Positions 11,101 through 20,450 of a DNA stretch of 64,000 nucleotides are shown here, piece after piece (within the stretch, counting starts at the first letter, position 1; each line of letters opens with the position of its first letter). This stretch comes from Debaryomyces hansenii CBS767 (lineage: Eukaryota > Ascomycota > Pichiomycetes > Serinales > Debaryomycetaceae), in NCBI RefSeq assembly GCF_000006445.2, contig NC_006047.2, positions 806,001 to 870,000 on the forward strand, written 5' to 3'. The notes beneath the pieces were generated by a model that did no database searches, was not told the DNA's origin, and worked only from the letters and a program-made list of their open reading frames with translations. A program made the position numbers and the translations under genes.

Positions 11101-11750
11101 CATTGTTCATCCATGCACCATAATGCAACACAAAAGATTTGGAATACAAAAAATGGGGCAACTGCGTGCTCCTTAAATAACTCTAAGAAAGTTGGAATTG
11201 GAATATCAAACTTGTTTTCACCGAAATTTCTTTGCATTTTTTCTAAATCGCCCTTCAAACCCTTCGAATTCTGGAAAACAGTCAACTTTGGAGATTGGTC
11301 AAAAACGAATTCAGGTGGTGAAAAGTGGTCCAATTCAGGATGGTACAAGTGACGTCTTTTCTGATGCAAGAAACTGACTTGTTTTTCACCATCATGGAAT
11401 TGTTCTCTAACTATTTCACAAATTTCACCAACTCCACTGTTTGGAGCAGGAACAATCTTGATATGCGTAGCTTCACTAATGGTCTTCACAGACAGATAAT
11501 TGAATTTGCCATCGATATCAATATTCCAGTGAGGCATCAACCAGAATAACATATTCAACGAGCAAATAGCGATCAAATACACAAATGTCCACTCGGATCC
11601 TCCGATATACTTGTCGTAGTGTTGAGTGTAGACTTGTAAAAATACCGGATATATGATGGCAAAAGGCCAAACATATGGCCTTGATATCAACGGCTTAGGT
11701 ACCAATAAATCAGCAGCTTGAACAGCCGGATTACTTACCAACTCAGACAT
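8124..11750 (-). CDS. SPF1: ER P5A-type ATPase Spf1
   Basis: A 1208-residue P-type ATPase. The phosphorylated Asp485 lies in DKTGTLT. The TM4 signature PPELPMEL is specific to the P5A subgroup. The hinge motif (MCGDGTNDVGAL) and the P-domain TGDNPLTA are intact. The length and the position of the Asp match S. cerevisiae Spf1 closely. Spf1 resides in the ER and is described as a dislocase that removes mis-inserted transmembrane helices; its loss disturbs ER ion balance, sterol content and targeting of tail-anchored proteins. The gene is divergent from the 2-oxoglutarate oxygenase across 607 bases. Confidence 0.96.
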   Translation of the reverse strand: MSELVSNPAVQAADLLVPKPLISRPYVWPFAIIYPVFLQVYTQHYDKYIGGSEWTFVYLIAICSLNMLFWLMPHWNIDIDGKFNYLSVKTISEATHIKIVPAPNSGVGEICEIVREQFHDGEKQVSFLHQKRRHLYHPELDHFSPPEFVFDQSPKLTVFQNSKGLKGDLEKMQRNFGENKFDIPIPTFLELFKEHAVAPFFVFQIFCVALWCMDEQWYYSLFSLFMLVSFEMTTVFQRRTTMSEFQSMGIKPYSIYVYRDLKWKQLQTTELLPGDLVSITRTSEDGALPCDLLLVDGSCIVNEAMLSGESTPLLKESIKLRPSDEVLNIEGFDKNSLLHGGTMALQVTKPESPIVPLAPDNGSLAIVAKTGFETSQGSLVRMMIFSSERVSVGNKEAFFFILFLLIFAIAASWYVWVEGTKMGRIQSKLILDCIIVITSVVPPELPMELTMAVNASLGALQKYYIYCTEPFRIPLAGRIDVCCFDKTGTLTAEDLVFEGLAGFQPNDIHHLYSCSEAPEAASWVLGSAHALVKLDDGDVVGDPMEQATLKAAHWTVGAKDSVERTKENGKIEKIKIMRRFQFSSALKRSSSISSVNTLQNQLLVSAKGAPETIRHMLIDAPENYEEIYKSFTRSGSRVLALGYKYLDQSVKVLKIDRKDVESRLHFAGFIVFHCPLKDDAVETIKMLNESSHRCIMITGDNPLTACHVAKEVQITEKDVLILDEPEEHHNVKSENLVWRNINETVVIPFNSVDKIDIKLFEKYDICVTGYALGHLSEHDQILELLKHTWVYARVSPAQKEFILTSYKEAGYSTLMCGDGTNDVGALKQAHIGVALLNGTEAGLKKMAENRRVEATQKVYEKQVKLLVSWGKPAPPVPPIIAHLYPPGPLNPKYLEAMEKKGIEITDDMKKAVEAANQTGIVGTQSKATNDGFAETVLGAMNEAETGDEVPTLKLGDASVAAPFTSKLANVSTVTHIIRQGRCALVSTIQMYKILALNCLISAYSLSVLYLAGIKFGDGQATVSGILLSVCFLSISRGKPIEKLSKERPQNGIFNIYIMGSILGQFAVHIVTLIYITREIYILEPREPQVDLEKEFSPSLLNTGMFLLQLAQQVSTFAVNYQGLPFRESIKDNKGMYYGLLGVAALAIAGSTEFFPELNEAMKFVKMDSLFKVKLTTCILLDLGVTWSIELTLKHFFMNHHAADIAVRD

Positions 11751-12357
11751 GATCTAATAGTCAATTATCAACTCAGAGTATCCCAGCTTAACAAATTTAA
11801 TTAAAATGTTGAAATCAAAAAAGTAGATTTTTCTGGACGTAATTAAAAACGAGCGCGGACGATTCCAATTTCCTTAACTATACTATGTAATCAATTTTTC
11901 ACTTGTGTTTTGCAGCTATATGACCACATTTATCGAAGATAATATACACTGGGTACATTTTGTTATCCTAAAGAGATAAGGATATGTATAGTGATATATT
12001 CTGGTTTCATTCTATTACGGTTTTTTTCGTCAATACTGTATCTCTCCACCAAAGTGAGACACCATAAACGTGCCGCAAATACCGTAAATAGTACTATATA
12101 CTGGCACCCCAATAGTAACTTGGCGTGAAATTAGGATGCTGCTAACAATTTCACATTGAGATGTCAGATATCTTATCTGATTTGCAATTCCCTGGATAGT
12201 TCCAATAATATATCTTGTATATAGGAAGTCATCAGTCCTTGCGTAATATTAAGTCCGCCATAATTGAACCATACTGTAATATATATATATATATATCATT
12301 GATTCCTTGATCAAAGACATACGCTTCTATTAGAAGGGGATAAGGGATATAGGTAAG
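11751..12357. promoter_or_regulatory. divergent promoter region with several GATA motifs
   Basis: This 607-base space separates the starts of SPF1 and the oxygenase gene. GATAA cores occur at 11930-11934 and 11963-11967 (minus strand), and at 11975-11980 and 12339-12344 (plus strand). An inverted pair, TCAGATA/TATCTGA with a 3-base spacer, sits at 12164-12180. An (AT)n tract at about 12279-12297 lies 60-80 bases before the oxygenase ATG and can act as its TATA element. No gene is seen. Confidence 0.45.
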
Positions 12358-13479
12358 ATGTCTTTTCAACAAATTCCAGTTATTGATCTACAATTGGCGT
12401 TCAACTCTGACACTAAGCCAGAATTCTTACAAATTTTAAGACATGCATTGATCGAAGTAGGATTCTTACATCTCATCAACTACGAGACAGAAGGACCGTC
12501 AAGAAAAGAGCTAGAGGAAATACGAGAACAAGCAGAAAGGTTTTTTGAACTTCCAGATGAAGTGAAGTTGGGATGCGAGATGATAAACTCACCCCATTTC
12601 TTGGGGTATACTAGATTGGCTAACGAAGTCACAGCATTACACACAGACTGGAGAGAACAGATTGATTTGGGTACAGAGCTCCCTTCTCCTGGACCAGAAG
12701 AGCCTATATACCGAAATATCGAAGGTCCCAATTTGTGGCCGGATGCAAAATATGCCCCAGATTTTAAGCCAGTTGTGCTCAATTATATAGCAAAGATGAC
12801 AAGGTTGGGTACCGTATTCAGAAAATTGGTTTGTGAGGCTATAGGATTGGAGGCAGCAAGCTTAGATGGCTTTTTCAAGCCAGGTCAACAATGTAAAATG
12901 AAGATCATCGCATATCCCGACAGCGATCAACTATCAAACGAATCATCGAACGCACTCGATGATATGCCATCGACGGGACAGGGATGTGGTCCGCACAGAG
13001 ATTCGGACCTTTTGACGTATATCTATCAGCCCACATCCCATTCGGAATCGTTACAAGTGCAAAATTTCCAAGGAAAATGGGTTACTGTTGATAACATACC
13101 AAACGCATTGGTTGTTAATGCTGGTCAGACTTTGGAAGCTATTACCCAAGGAGTTTGCAAGGCCACTATTCATAGAGTATTGATTCCTAAGGCTGGAACT
13201 GGAACAAGAATTTCAATACCTTTTTTTCAAACAATTGACCTTGATTCTCACAAAACTGTGGCGAAAGGTATTCCTAAAGAAGTACTTCACTTGAAGGATG
13301 AAAGAGACGAGAAAATCCTGAATTGGGCTGTTGATGTAGGCTTTCAATTCAGTCCTGAAGTAGGAAAATATCCCGTGGGACATGCAGTTTTCAAAAATAG
13401 GATAAAATCCCATCAAGATGTTTCTGCAAAGTGGTATCCCAACGTCTTGAAGGACGTCCTTGCCGAGTATAACACCTAG
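12358..13479 (+). CDS. 2-oxoglutarate/Fe(II)-dependent dioxygenase, isopenicillin N synthase-like
   Basis: A 373-residue protein with the two standard domains: an N-terminal DIOX_N (PVIDLQLAF, residues 7-15) and a C-terminal 2OG-Fe(II) oxygenase jelly roll. The metal facial triad is complete: His213 and Asp215 in HRDSD, and His272 in ATIHRV. The 2-oxoglutarate carboxylate binder is R284-x-S286. It should oxidise a small molecule in the cytosol using 2-oxoglutarate, O2 and Fe(II); the substrate cannot be read from sequence. Such genes are frequent in filamentous fungi and CTG yeasts, and I know of no clear S. cerevisiae orthologue. GATA motifs upstream suggest nitrogen regulation. The family is certain, the function unknown. 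Confidence 0.88.
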   Translation: MSFQQIPVIDLQLAFNSDTKPEFLQILRHALIEVGFLHLINYETEGPSRKELEEIREQAERFFELPDEVKLGCEMINSPHFLGYTRLANEVTALHTDWREQIDLGTELPSPGPEEPIYRNIEGPNLWPDAKYAPDFKPVVLNYIAKMTRLGTVFRKLVCEAIGLEAASLDGFFKPGQQCKMKIIAYPDSDQLSNESSNALDDMPSTGQGCGPHRDSDLLTYIYQPTSHSESLQVQNFQGKWVTVDNIPNALVVNAGQTLEAITQGVCKATIHRVLIPKAGTGTRISIPFFQTIDLDSHKTVAKGIPKEVLHLKDERDEKILNWAVDVGFQFSPEVGKYPVGHAVFKNRIKSHQDVSAKWYPNVLKDVLAEYNT

Positions 13480-13613
13480 TTACAGTTGTATTATCCGTAT
13501 ACTTCAGTCCTACAGTAGTCAGTTTATAAATTATATACAGTACATATCAAGGCTTTTAAGAAAAAATCGAATCGGACCTTGAACCGTACATACTTTATAT
13601 CACAACTAAATGA

Positions 13614-14617
13614 ATGAACGCTGCATCTGATACCTCGTCTGGTAGGGAGAACCACTTAAAGAAGGGCTCTAAAGTTTCTCCTTATGAAGCATTAATTGCT
13701 GGATCACTTTCAGGTGCTATAGCTAGGTATGTTAATTTGCATCATCAGATTGAACGATAGATACTAACAATTGATATAGAGGAATAATTGCACCATTGGA
13801 TACAATAAAGATAAGATTACAGCTTCAGATACAGGGATATGATACTTACAAAGGTGCAAGTAAAACTTTTGTTAGTATTTGTAAGAATGAAGGTGTCAAA
13901 GCTTTATGGAAGGGAAATGTCCCTGCAGAAATATTGTACATTTTGTATGGTGCTATACAGTTTACTTCTTATTCAGCTTTGAGCAAAGCATTATCGGAGT
14001 TTGAAAAGAATAACCGTAATCTTTTTACCATAAGCAACTCTACGCATTCATTAATTGCTGGGTCCGGATCTGGTTTAGCAAGCACATTCTTCACGTACCC
14101 GTTTGATCTATTGAGAACAAGATTAGCTGCTAATTCAGAAGCCCATTTTTTGTCTATGCTGTCCACCATAAAACTGATATATGAAATGCATGGTATTGGG
14201 GGGTTTTGCAAAGGCTTGACCCCTGGTTTACTTTCTGTAGCATCGTCTACGGGTCTTATGTTCTGGTCGTATGAACTAGCTCGTGAGTTTTCAAATAATT
14301 ATAAAGATGTTATCCCATTTTTAGAAGGTTTCTGTGGTTTTATAGCTGGTGCCACTGCGAAGGGACTAACCTTTCCACTTGACACCCTAAGAAAGCGGAT
14401 CCAAATGTTATCGAAAACTCGCGATATAGATCAAAATTCAATCAAGGCGATTCAATTATGTAAAACAATACTTAAGAATGAAGGGATCTTTGGGTTTTAC
14501 AAGGGGTTCAGTATTAGCATTTTAAAAAGTGCTCCTACTAGTGCAATATCACTCTTCACTTATGAATATTCGCTTAGTGCTATCAAAGAATTCACAAGTA
14601 AACATAAAAAATTATAA
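13614..14617 (+). CDS. TPC1: mitochondrial thiamine pyrophosphate carrier Tpc1 (one intron)
   Basis: Two exons, 13614-13726 and 13780-14617, give 316 residues, the usual length for Tpc1. The exon junction splits an Arg codon and restores the first carrier repeat ([16 protein letters not shown]). Three mitochondrial carrier repeats follow, with signatures [20 protein letters not shown] and [11 protein letters not shown]. Tpc1 imports thiamine pyrophosphate across the inner mitochondrial membrane. The start at 13614 is chosen because it opens the frame that continues through the splice; an ATG four bases earlier (13610) opens a six-codon frame that overlaps it. The carrier family is certain; TPC1 rests on overall resemblance, including [18 protein letters not shown]. 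Confidence 0.85.
13727..13779 (+). other. TPC1: intron of TPC1
   Basis: A 53-base intron with donor GTATGT (13727-13732), branch point TACTAAC (13762-13768) and acceptor TATAG ending at 13779. Removing it joins a carrier N-terminus to the remainder in frame. Confidence 0.92.
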
Positions 14618-14654
14618 TAATATTAATAGGAATTTATAGATTTATGATCTAACG

Positions 14655-16216
14655 CTATATTTTAAAAAGATATTCATCATCTTCATTATAATCCTCGTCA
14701 TCCTCTTCTTCCTCGTCTTCTTCTTCCATGTCTTCATATGCATCGTAGCTCCTGACGTTTATAAAGTCAAAAGCGTCCTCTATTTCATTGATATTAGTGA
14801 TAAGGTCTTCCTCATTGGCATCGCTGCCATAATATCGAGCCAACAGATCAGGCAGTATGTATTCCTTATCGTCATCAGACCCATTTTCAGTCTCGTCGTT
14901 GTTTTCATTGAGTCGTTCAATTTCACTCGTATTTGGCATAGTATTGTCGTCCTGATTTGTCCCGGAACCCACCAAAGATAAATCTTTCGATTGGGAATAC
15001 AAAGATTGTGAATTTTCTAAAAGATTATGCATTCTTGATTGTCTTCTTGATAAAGATCGAGAAGATGCAGAGTCTACTTGAAATGATGAATTTTCAAGAA
15101 CAGGATTCTGATTAGAATAATTTGGCTCTAACTGTTGCCTAATGTACAATGGTAAATTCTCTCCAACCAAGGAAAGTCTTCTTCCTTTTTCTAATCCCGA
15201 AAGTTTATAACGATTTCTGTCTTTTCCTTGTTTACCGTTAACGTTTTTAGAATCATCTACAATATTTTCCGGTTTGCCTTTCAAAGTATCATCAAGTTGA
15301 ACAATTAAAGGGCTTTTTGGGGATGATGTAACTTCATTTACGTTTCTAGTAATTTTCAGTTTAATTTTACGCAGGAACTTTTGAAACCGATTACTATTTG
15401 AAACCATTAATTGCTTTTGGTTTGAATTCGTAATTATATCTGTTTTAGTTGTAACATTAATGTTCGTAGTGGTTGCTGACGCTGGTTTGCTTAAATTTGG
15501 TCTCTTCTTAGTTAAATCTGGTATTTGATCTGGTATTCCAGTAGAAAACCTAGGAACTGTGTACATAAGATCTAAAGACATTCTCCTTTGAGTTGTAGTA
15601 AGTTTAGGGAAGTCTATTTTAGGGGAAGTTGATGCTTTTCCATTTTTGTTAGATACCCCCTCTGGTAAGGACGAATCCTCATCCATATTATCTTCTAATA
15701 AGTTGCCATCCATCCGATCTGGGTTACCGTTTACTGGAGCTTGAATTTCATCAGTACCTTCACTTAGACCATTTTCTTCATTCACCTTAAACGCTTGTAT
15801 ATTCAAATTTTCAACTAATTGGGAAACCTCCTTATAAATTGGGTTATCCTTATTTTTCCAGCCGTCTATGATTGTATTTACTCCGCTTTCATTTACTTTT
15901 GTTGCATATTGTTCTTCGTATATCTCATCTACCTTCATTTGTATAAATTGTTGGTTCCCCATACTTAGGTAAGTTGTTAAATACGACCATTCAACTCTTT
16001 CAAAAAAATCATTTACATTTCCTGTTTCACTAGCAATAGACTGAACGTAATTTTCTAACTTTAATTGCTTATCATCATTCCAATCCGCCTGTAAGGTTAG
16101 TATTTAAGATTGTGACAATCTAACTCTTTTACCATTTATTTTTCTATACATACTTCATTTGGCCTTTCAAAATTATTCTTCTCATTATTAATCTTGAGTA
16201 CTACTACCGACAGCAT
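14655..16216 (-). CDS. ATG29: Atg29-like autophagy scaffold protein (one intron), tentative
   Basis: The exons are complement(16154-16216) and complement(14655-16088), giving 498 residues. The spliced N-terminus runs from a short beta-like VVVLKI stretch into PNEADWNDDKQLKLENYV, followed by a small helical domain to about residue 85. This pattern (hydrophobic strand, then W-x-x-[DE]-K-x-x-x-L) resembles Atg29, the Atg17-Atg31 partner at the phagophore assembly site. The remaining 400 residues are disordered, Ser/Asn-rich, with basic patches and a very acidic C-terminus (about 410-495). S. cerevisiae Atg29 is only 213 residues long. Four GATAA motifs upstream would fit a nitrogen-regulated autophagy gene. 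The exon structure is solid; the name is a moderate inference. Confidence 0.6.
16089..16153 (-). other. intron of the ATG29-like gene
   Basis: A 65-base intron on the minus strand: donor GTATGT at 16153-16148, branch point TACTAAC at 16102-16096, acceptor CAG ending at 16089. Splicing is in phase after codon 21 and adds 63 N-terminal residues ahead of the internal ATG at 15962. Confidence 0.88.
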
Positions 16217-16291
16217 TGAAGATATTAACCCATTCGATATAAATAATTTAGGCTAAAAAATTGAATAATGATCGACTACCCTTTTTTAATT

Positions 16292-16329
16292 TTATCTGCT
16301 CATTATCAATAAAAGATTATTATCTTATC
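16292..16329 (-). promoter_or_regulatory. cluster of four GATAA motifs between ATG29-like and MLH3
   Basis: TTATC (GATAA on the minus strand) occurs at 16292-16296, 16303-16307, 16320-16324 and 16325-16329. The cluster lies 76-113 bases upstream of the ATG29-like start at 16216. GATA factors such as Gln3 and Gat1 bind such clusters in nitrogen-responsive genes. Confidence 0.4.
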
Positions 16330-16392
16330 AGAGTTTTTTCGAGAAGCAAATTTTGCCAATGGAAAGTATAAAAGACATTATATAATGTTGAA

Positions 16393-18573
16393 ATGAAGCT
16401 GATAAGACAAACAGATTGTTCGATACATAAATTACCCGAATCTGTGCTAAGCTGTTTACAATCACAAATCACCATAAGCTCTTTTCAAGCAGCAATACGA
16501 GAGTTATTACAAAATAGTTTAGACGCCAATGCCAATGAGGTAATAATTAAACTTGATTTTCGGTCTTTGAGTGTATGTGTTGAGGACGATGGTAGAGGAA
16601 TGAGACCTGAGGAATTAGAAAAGGTGGGTAAAAGATATTTTACTTCGAAAATTGACCTGCTAGAAAGTTTGAAAGATATTGAAACTTTTGGTTTTAGAGG
16701 AGAAGCATTGCATTCGATTGGTTGTATTTCTCGTTTATCAATAATTTCAAAGCATACATCGAATTCCCAGGTATTCAAATTGAAGGAGATAAAGCAAGAG
16801 CAACTGGCATGCATTTATAAATTTGAAGAGGAAATTTCTAATTATCTTGAAAATCATTTCAAATTTGACCCTATTTCACAAAGTGGGACAATTGTAACTG
16901 CTACAAGTCTTTTTGCCAATGTTCCGGTAAGGAGAAGTCAGATACTTAAGATACCGGAACATAAGTTAATGGAGGATGTTAGACAAGTAATCCTTCAATC
17001 GTTAATCGGTAGGCCTAATGTTAAATTAACGCTCATTAAGCTTGACCTGACATCTGGTGACTTTCAGAAAACAATTTATGTCGAAAGAAGTCACGAATCT
17101 GAATTACAAGCTCGATATGCAACTATTTTCAAATCCATATATGGTCATTCTCTACTATCAGAATATGAAACCGTACGGGCCAATTTTCAAGACTATAAAT
17201 TAGATGGTATAATAGGTTTATTTCCATCACAGTCCAAAGCTTTTCAATACATTTTTGTTAATCAAAGGCCTTTATTGATTTCTAATGAAGATTCCAAATA
17301 TTTGAATAAAATATTTGTTACTGCTAACTTTGGAGGAATGCTTACATCTACTGCATCCAATATAAGCTTATCTCCCAGCAAGGTCTCTCCCAATAAACAA
17401 TATACTAGCAAGTCGTTCTCACGCTTTCCAGTATTTATAATTAATATTCAGTGTCCAATTATAATTGAAGATCTTTTTCAAGACCCTTCCAAAAGTATCT
17501 ACTACTCAAATCATATGAAGCTAATACTAAATATGCTTCGTAATGTATTCTCGAGCTTCTTACTGGCACAAGGTTACGAATGTGTTACTAGAGATCCATC
17601 GGTATCACCAAGCCCAAGTCCAAGTCCCAAACGTCAAAAAAGCGAGAGACCTCCTTTGAAACAAAATATTTCTTTCATACCGGTGCTTAAGCCAAGTCTA
17701 AAGAGAGAAACATTGAAGTCTACTATTGATTTCATTGATGGCAATCATACTCCCAAATTTCCTTTTAATCAATTAGCATCCACAGATACCCAAAGGTTTT
17801 CTGCAAATGAATTCAACCTACAAAGTATATGCTATACCGGAAATAACAAATCTATGAATGCTAATGCTAGAGACCTTGATCTACAAGAAACAATTATTGA
17901 CAAGAATGACCTTATAGATGGCAACTATCGTATCATAAGCCAGGTTGACAGAAAATTTATTTTGCTTGTAATGCCGGCATCTAACAGTGTATCTTCAACC
18001 AAACTGCCAACCATATTAGTGGTTGATCAGCATGCATGCGATGAAAGAATCCGAGTTGAGGCATTATTCAAGGATTTTATTTTGATGCTACTTGACAAAA
18101 CCTTAGGCATTGAATTGAATAAACCTTTAACATTTACTGCTTCTGACAGAGAAAAAAATTTATTCAACTCTTATGGATCGAATTTTGAATCATTAGGAAT
18201 CAATTATGCTACCAATGCAGAACACAAGCTCATTGTTACCCATTTACCTCACATATTGATTGAAAAAGTCGGTACTGACATCGATTTTTTAAAATCATGT
18301 CTTCTTCAACACCTATTCGATTTAGAATATCATAAAAAGAAAGTGAATATTTCAAATTTAGCAACTGAAGGGTGGTTTCAGAACGTTGTTCAGCTACCAC
18401 AGGTAATTATAGACTGTATAAATTCAAAAGCATGCAGATCTGCCATAATGTTTGGTGACAAATTGACTGTTGAAGAAATGATGTACTTAATCAAATCCTT
18501 AAGTGAATGTAATCAGCCCTTTCAATGTGCCCACGGGAGACCTTCAATAGTCCCATTGGCCAATATAGGCTAG
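16393..18573 (+). CDS. MLH3: DNA mismatch repair / meiotic crossover protein Mlh3
   Basis: A 726-residue MutL homologue. The N-terminal GHKL ATPase motifs are present: ELLQNSLDA, DDGRGM and FGFRGEALHSIG. The C-terminal endonuclease motif DQHA-x2-E-x4-E starts at Asp545 (DQHACDERIRVE). The later metal-site motifs ACRSAIMFGD and CAHGRP follow, the latter with Ala where Pro is common. Mlh3 pairs with Mlh1 as a nicking endonuclease for meiotic crossovers and some mismatch repair. Intact nuclease residues separate it from Mlh1, and overall form separates it from Pms1. In-frame CTG codon 89 falls where human MLH3 has Ser, consistent with CTG-Ser decoding. It is divergent from the ATG29-like gene. 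Confidence 0.9.
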   Translation: MKLIRQTDCSIHKLPESVLSCLQSQITISSFQAAIRELLQNSLDANANEVIIKLDFRSLSVCVEDDGRGMRPEELEKVGKRYFTSKIDLLESLKDIETFGFRGEALHSIGCISRLSIISKHTSNSQVFKLKEIKQEQLACIYKFEEEISNYLENHFKFDPISQSGTIVTATSLFANVPVRRSQILKIPEHKLMEDVRQVILQSLIGRPNVKLTLIKLDLTSGDFQKTIYVERSHESELQARYATIFKSIYGHSLLSEYETVRANFQDYKLDGIIGLFPSQSKAFQYIFVNQRPLLISNEDSKYLNKIFVTANFGGMLTSTASNISLSPSKVSPNKQYTSKSFSRFPVFIINIQCPIIIEDLFQDPSKSIYYSNHMKLILNMLRNVFSSFLLAQGYECVTRDPSVSPSPSPSPKRQKSERPPLKQNISFIPVLKPSLKRETLKSTIDFIDGNHTPKFPFNQLASTDTQRFSANEFNLQSICYTGNNKSMNANARDLDLQETIIDKNDLIDGNYRIISQVDRKFILLVMPASNSVSSTKLPTILVVDQHACDERIRVEALFKDFILMLLDKTLGIELNKPLTFTASDREKNLFNSYGSNFESLGINYATNAEHKLIVTHLPHILIEKVGTDIDFLKSCLLQHLFDLEYHKKKVNISNLATEGWFQNVVQLPQVIIDCINSKACRSAIMFGDKLTVEEMMYLIKSLSECNQPFQCAHGRPSIVPLANIG

Positions 18574-18712
18574 GGTATAATGTACTTGAACACAGAAATT
18601 TGGGGCTAAAATGAATACTGTTTACACGTGACCTATGTATAGAAATTTCATATCATCATAAATATATAGACAACATAATTATAGCATATAGGTTTACAAT
18701 AGGTTAATTAAT

Positions 18713-20134
18713 ATGGCTGTTGAGCATTTCAGTACACCTGTATCGCAAAGAGTATACTCTAGTGATCATATTTATGCTGGAAATGATACGACTACTGACA
18801 TGGAACAATTTTCCACGCCACTACAGAAATTATCCAACAACTCATTGAATGACGTAAGATTACCAAACAAGGCCCGTGAAGTTCTGTCTGAGCGATACTA
18901 TAACATACGGGAAGATAATAATGCTCAGAAAAGAGATGATTTATCTAGTGAAGAAAATACTTTGAATCCGCCTAATAATAACAATGCATCTCTTACTCCA
19001 TTGAGTGACGTTGCATTTCAATTGTATCAAACCAAATTAACCATAGATAGCCATATGGGACATCCACATCACACCAATACATTTCAGCAACAGCGGGCTA
19101 CTGGTTCTGGTAAAGAACCTATATATTATAGGCCACCATCTTCGAGCGAAAGCACACAATATGGCATCAAGAGCTTTCTACCACCGAATCTTGAGAAGGG
19201 AAGCATTAGAGATAGAACCACAAACAAGATACCGATAGCTATTAATGCTCCTCAAATTGATCGAAATAATTCTTTATTCGTGAAAGATGACGATGAGATA
19301 GATGAAATCGAAGATGCGAATAATAACCCAACGGGTGATTGGTTTAATCCTATAGTGAAAGAGGCTTTAAGAAGACAACCTCGTAAGGAGGTGGAGATTA
19401 AGAGAATAGGAGCGAACTTATTGTATTTGTTGGCTTTCCGATTATCTGTTGCTATTGGAAACTACATCTTAACATTGTATGAATATAAAAGAATGCCATT
19501 CCAAAGTGTTGGGGTGTATTATCCTCCTATAAGACATGATCACACGCATCCAGGAACTGTTGGCTTTTATGCTGTATTGATTATACGTATGATATATGGA
19601 ATACTCATCCTCAATTGTGTACTTTCCTTCTACAGGTTAACTAAAGGTCAAGACCAATGTTTAGATTTACCACTTAATCGCAAACAACGTGAATTGCTCG
19701 GCCTAAAAATTGATCAGATAGCGAAAGATAGTTTTAATGAAAAGGAGGGATATGAGGACGATGCCCAATTAACCATAAAACAAAGAAGGTTTGAATCACT
19801 GCATAAAAGTAACTATAATCTACCAAAGTATACAAAATCTAATATCTATTCGGCTCATCAGGTTAGACCTGCTACAAAAATTGATGAAAAATTCCATGAT
19901 CCTAGCGATTTGACTCTCTCCGATAAACTCGTCAAAAGCAGGTTAATTCACAACCCCTCTCACAAGTTGAAACCTCGGGACACCAACAAAGATCTTGAAG
20001 CTAGTTTCCACAAAAATTACAGTATTGAGTTCAATTATTCAGATGATGAGGACGATCTTCCTGTCCCCCCAGCGATATTGCCAAATAAATCATTTGAAAT
20101 GAAGAATTATCGCCAGAATGTTTTCAGGAGATGA
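18713..20134 (+). CDS. POM34: nuclear pore membrane protein Pom34
   Basis: A 473-residue protein with a long disordered N-terminus, two transmembrane segments at roughly residues 235-257 and 283-308, and then the motif LPLNRKQRELLGL near 318-331. That motif after the second membrane span is characteristic of fungal Pom34, an integral component of the nuclear pore membrane ring with Pom152 and Ndc1. The protein is longer than S. cerevisiae Pom34 (299 residues) because of N- and C-terminal disordered tails. [ST]P sites near the N-terminus (FSTPVSQ, FSTPLQ) look like CDK sites. It stands alone on the plus strand, upstream of the thioesterase array. Confidence 0.75.
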   Translation: MAVEHFSTPVSQRVYSSDHIYAGNDTTTDMEQFSTPLQKLSNNSLNDVRLPNKAREVLSERYYNIREDNNAQKRDDLSSEENTLNPPNNNNASLTPLSDVAFQLYQTKLTIDSHMGHPHHTNTFQQQRATGSGKEPIYYRPPSSSESTQYGIKSFLPPNLEKGSIRDRTTNKIPIAINAPQIDRNNSLFVKDDDEIDEIEDANNNPTGDWFNPIVKEALRRQPRKEVEIKRIGANLLYLLAFRLSVAIGNYILTLYEYKRMPFQSVGVYYPPIRHDHTHPGTVGFYAVLIIRMIYGILILNCVLSFYRLTKGQDQCLDLPLNRKQRELLGLKIDQIAKDSFNEKEGYEDDAQLTIKQRRFESLHKSNYNLPKYTKSNIYSAHQVRPATKIDEKFHDPSDLTLSDKLVKSRLIHNPSHKLKPRDTNKDLEASFHKNYSIEFNYSDDEDDLPVPPAILPNKSFEMKNYRQNVFRR

Positions 20135-20450
20135 TCGTTTGAGTAATATAACTATATTAATGGATACGTACATATAGATATATTAATTTGCATATTTATA
20201 ATGTATGTTGTATTGATGTATACGTACTTATAGAATAGATGGAACTATACAGGTATATTTAGTAGTATTATGTAATTTACAATTAGCGTAAACAGTTATC
20301 ATATGTAAGAGCGAACATCTCGGATTTTGCGGGGTTCACTTAAAAGATCCTAAAGTATAAATGCAATAAAACCGACGAGAAACTCTTATTTAATTGACCC
20401 AGGACAGCATTTGACGCTTATAATTGGTGCACCTTAGATATTTATTTAAG
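20135..20450. other. intergenic region before the thioesterase array
   Basis: No gene is seen. An ATCTCGG word near 20317-20323 is one base away from the CCTCGG element found before the second and third thioesterases. The final 60 bases are AT-rich and serve as the promoter of the first thioesterase. Confidence 0.4.

Noticed and set aside
12279..12297. (AT)n tract before the 2OG oxygenase as a special repeat
   Set aside because: Its position 60-80 bases from the ATG is explained by a TATA-like role; simple AT tracts are common in this genome.
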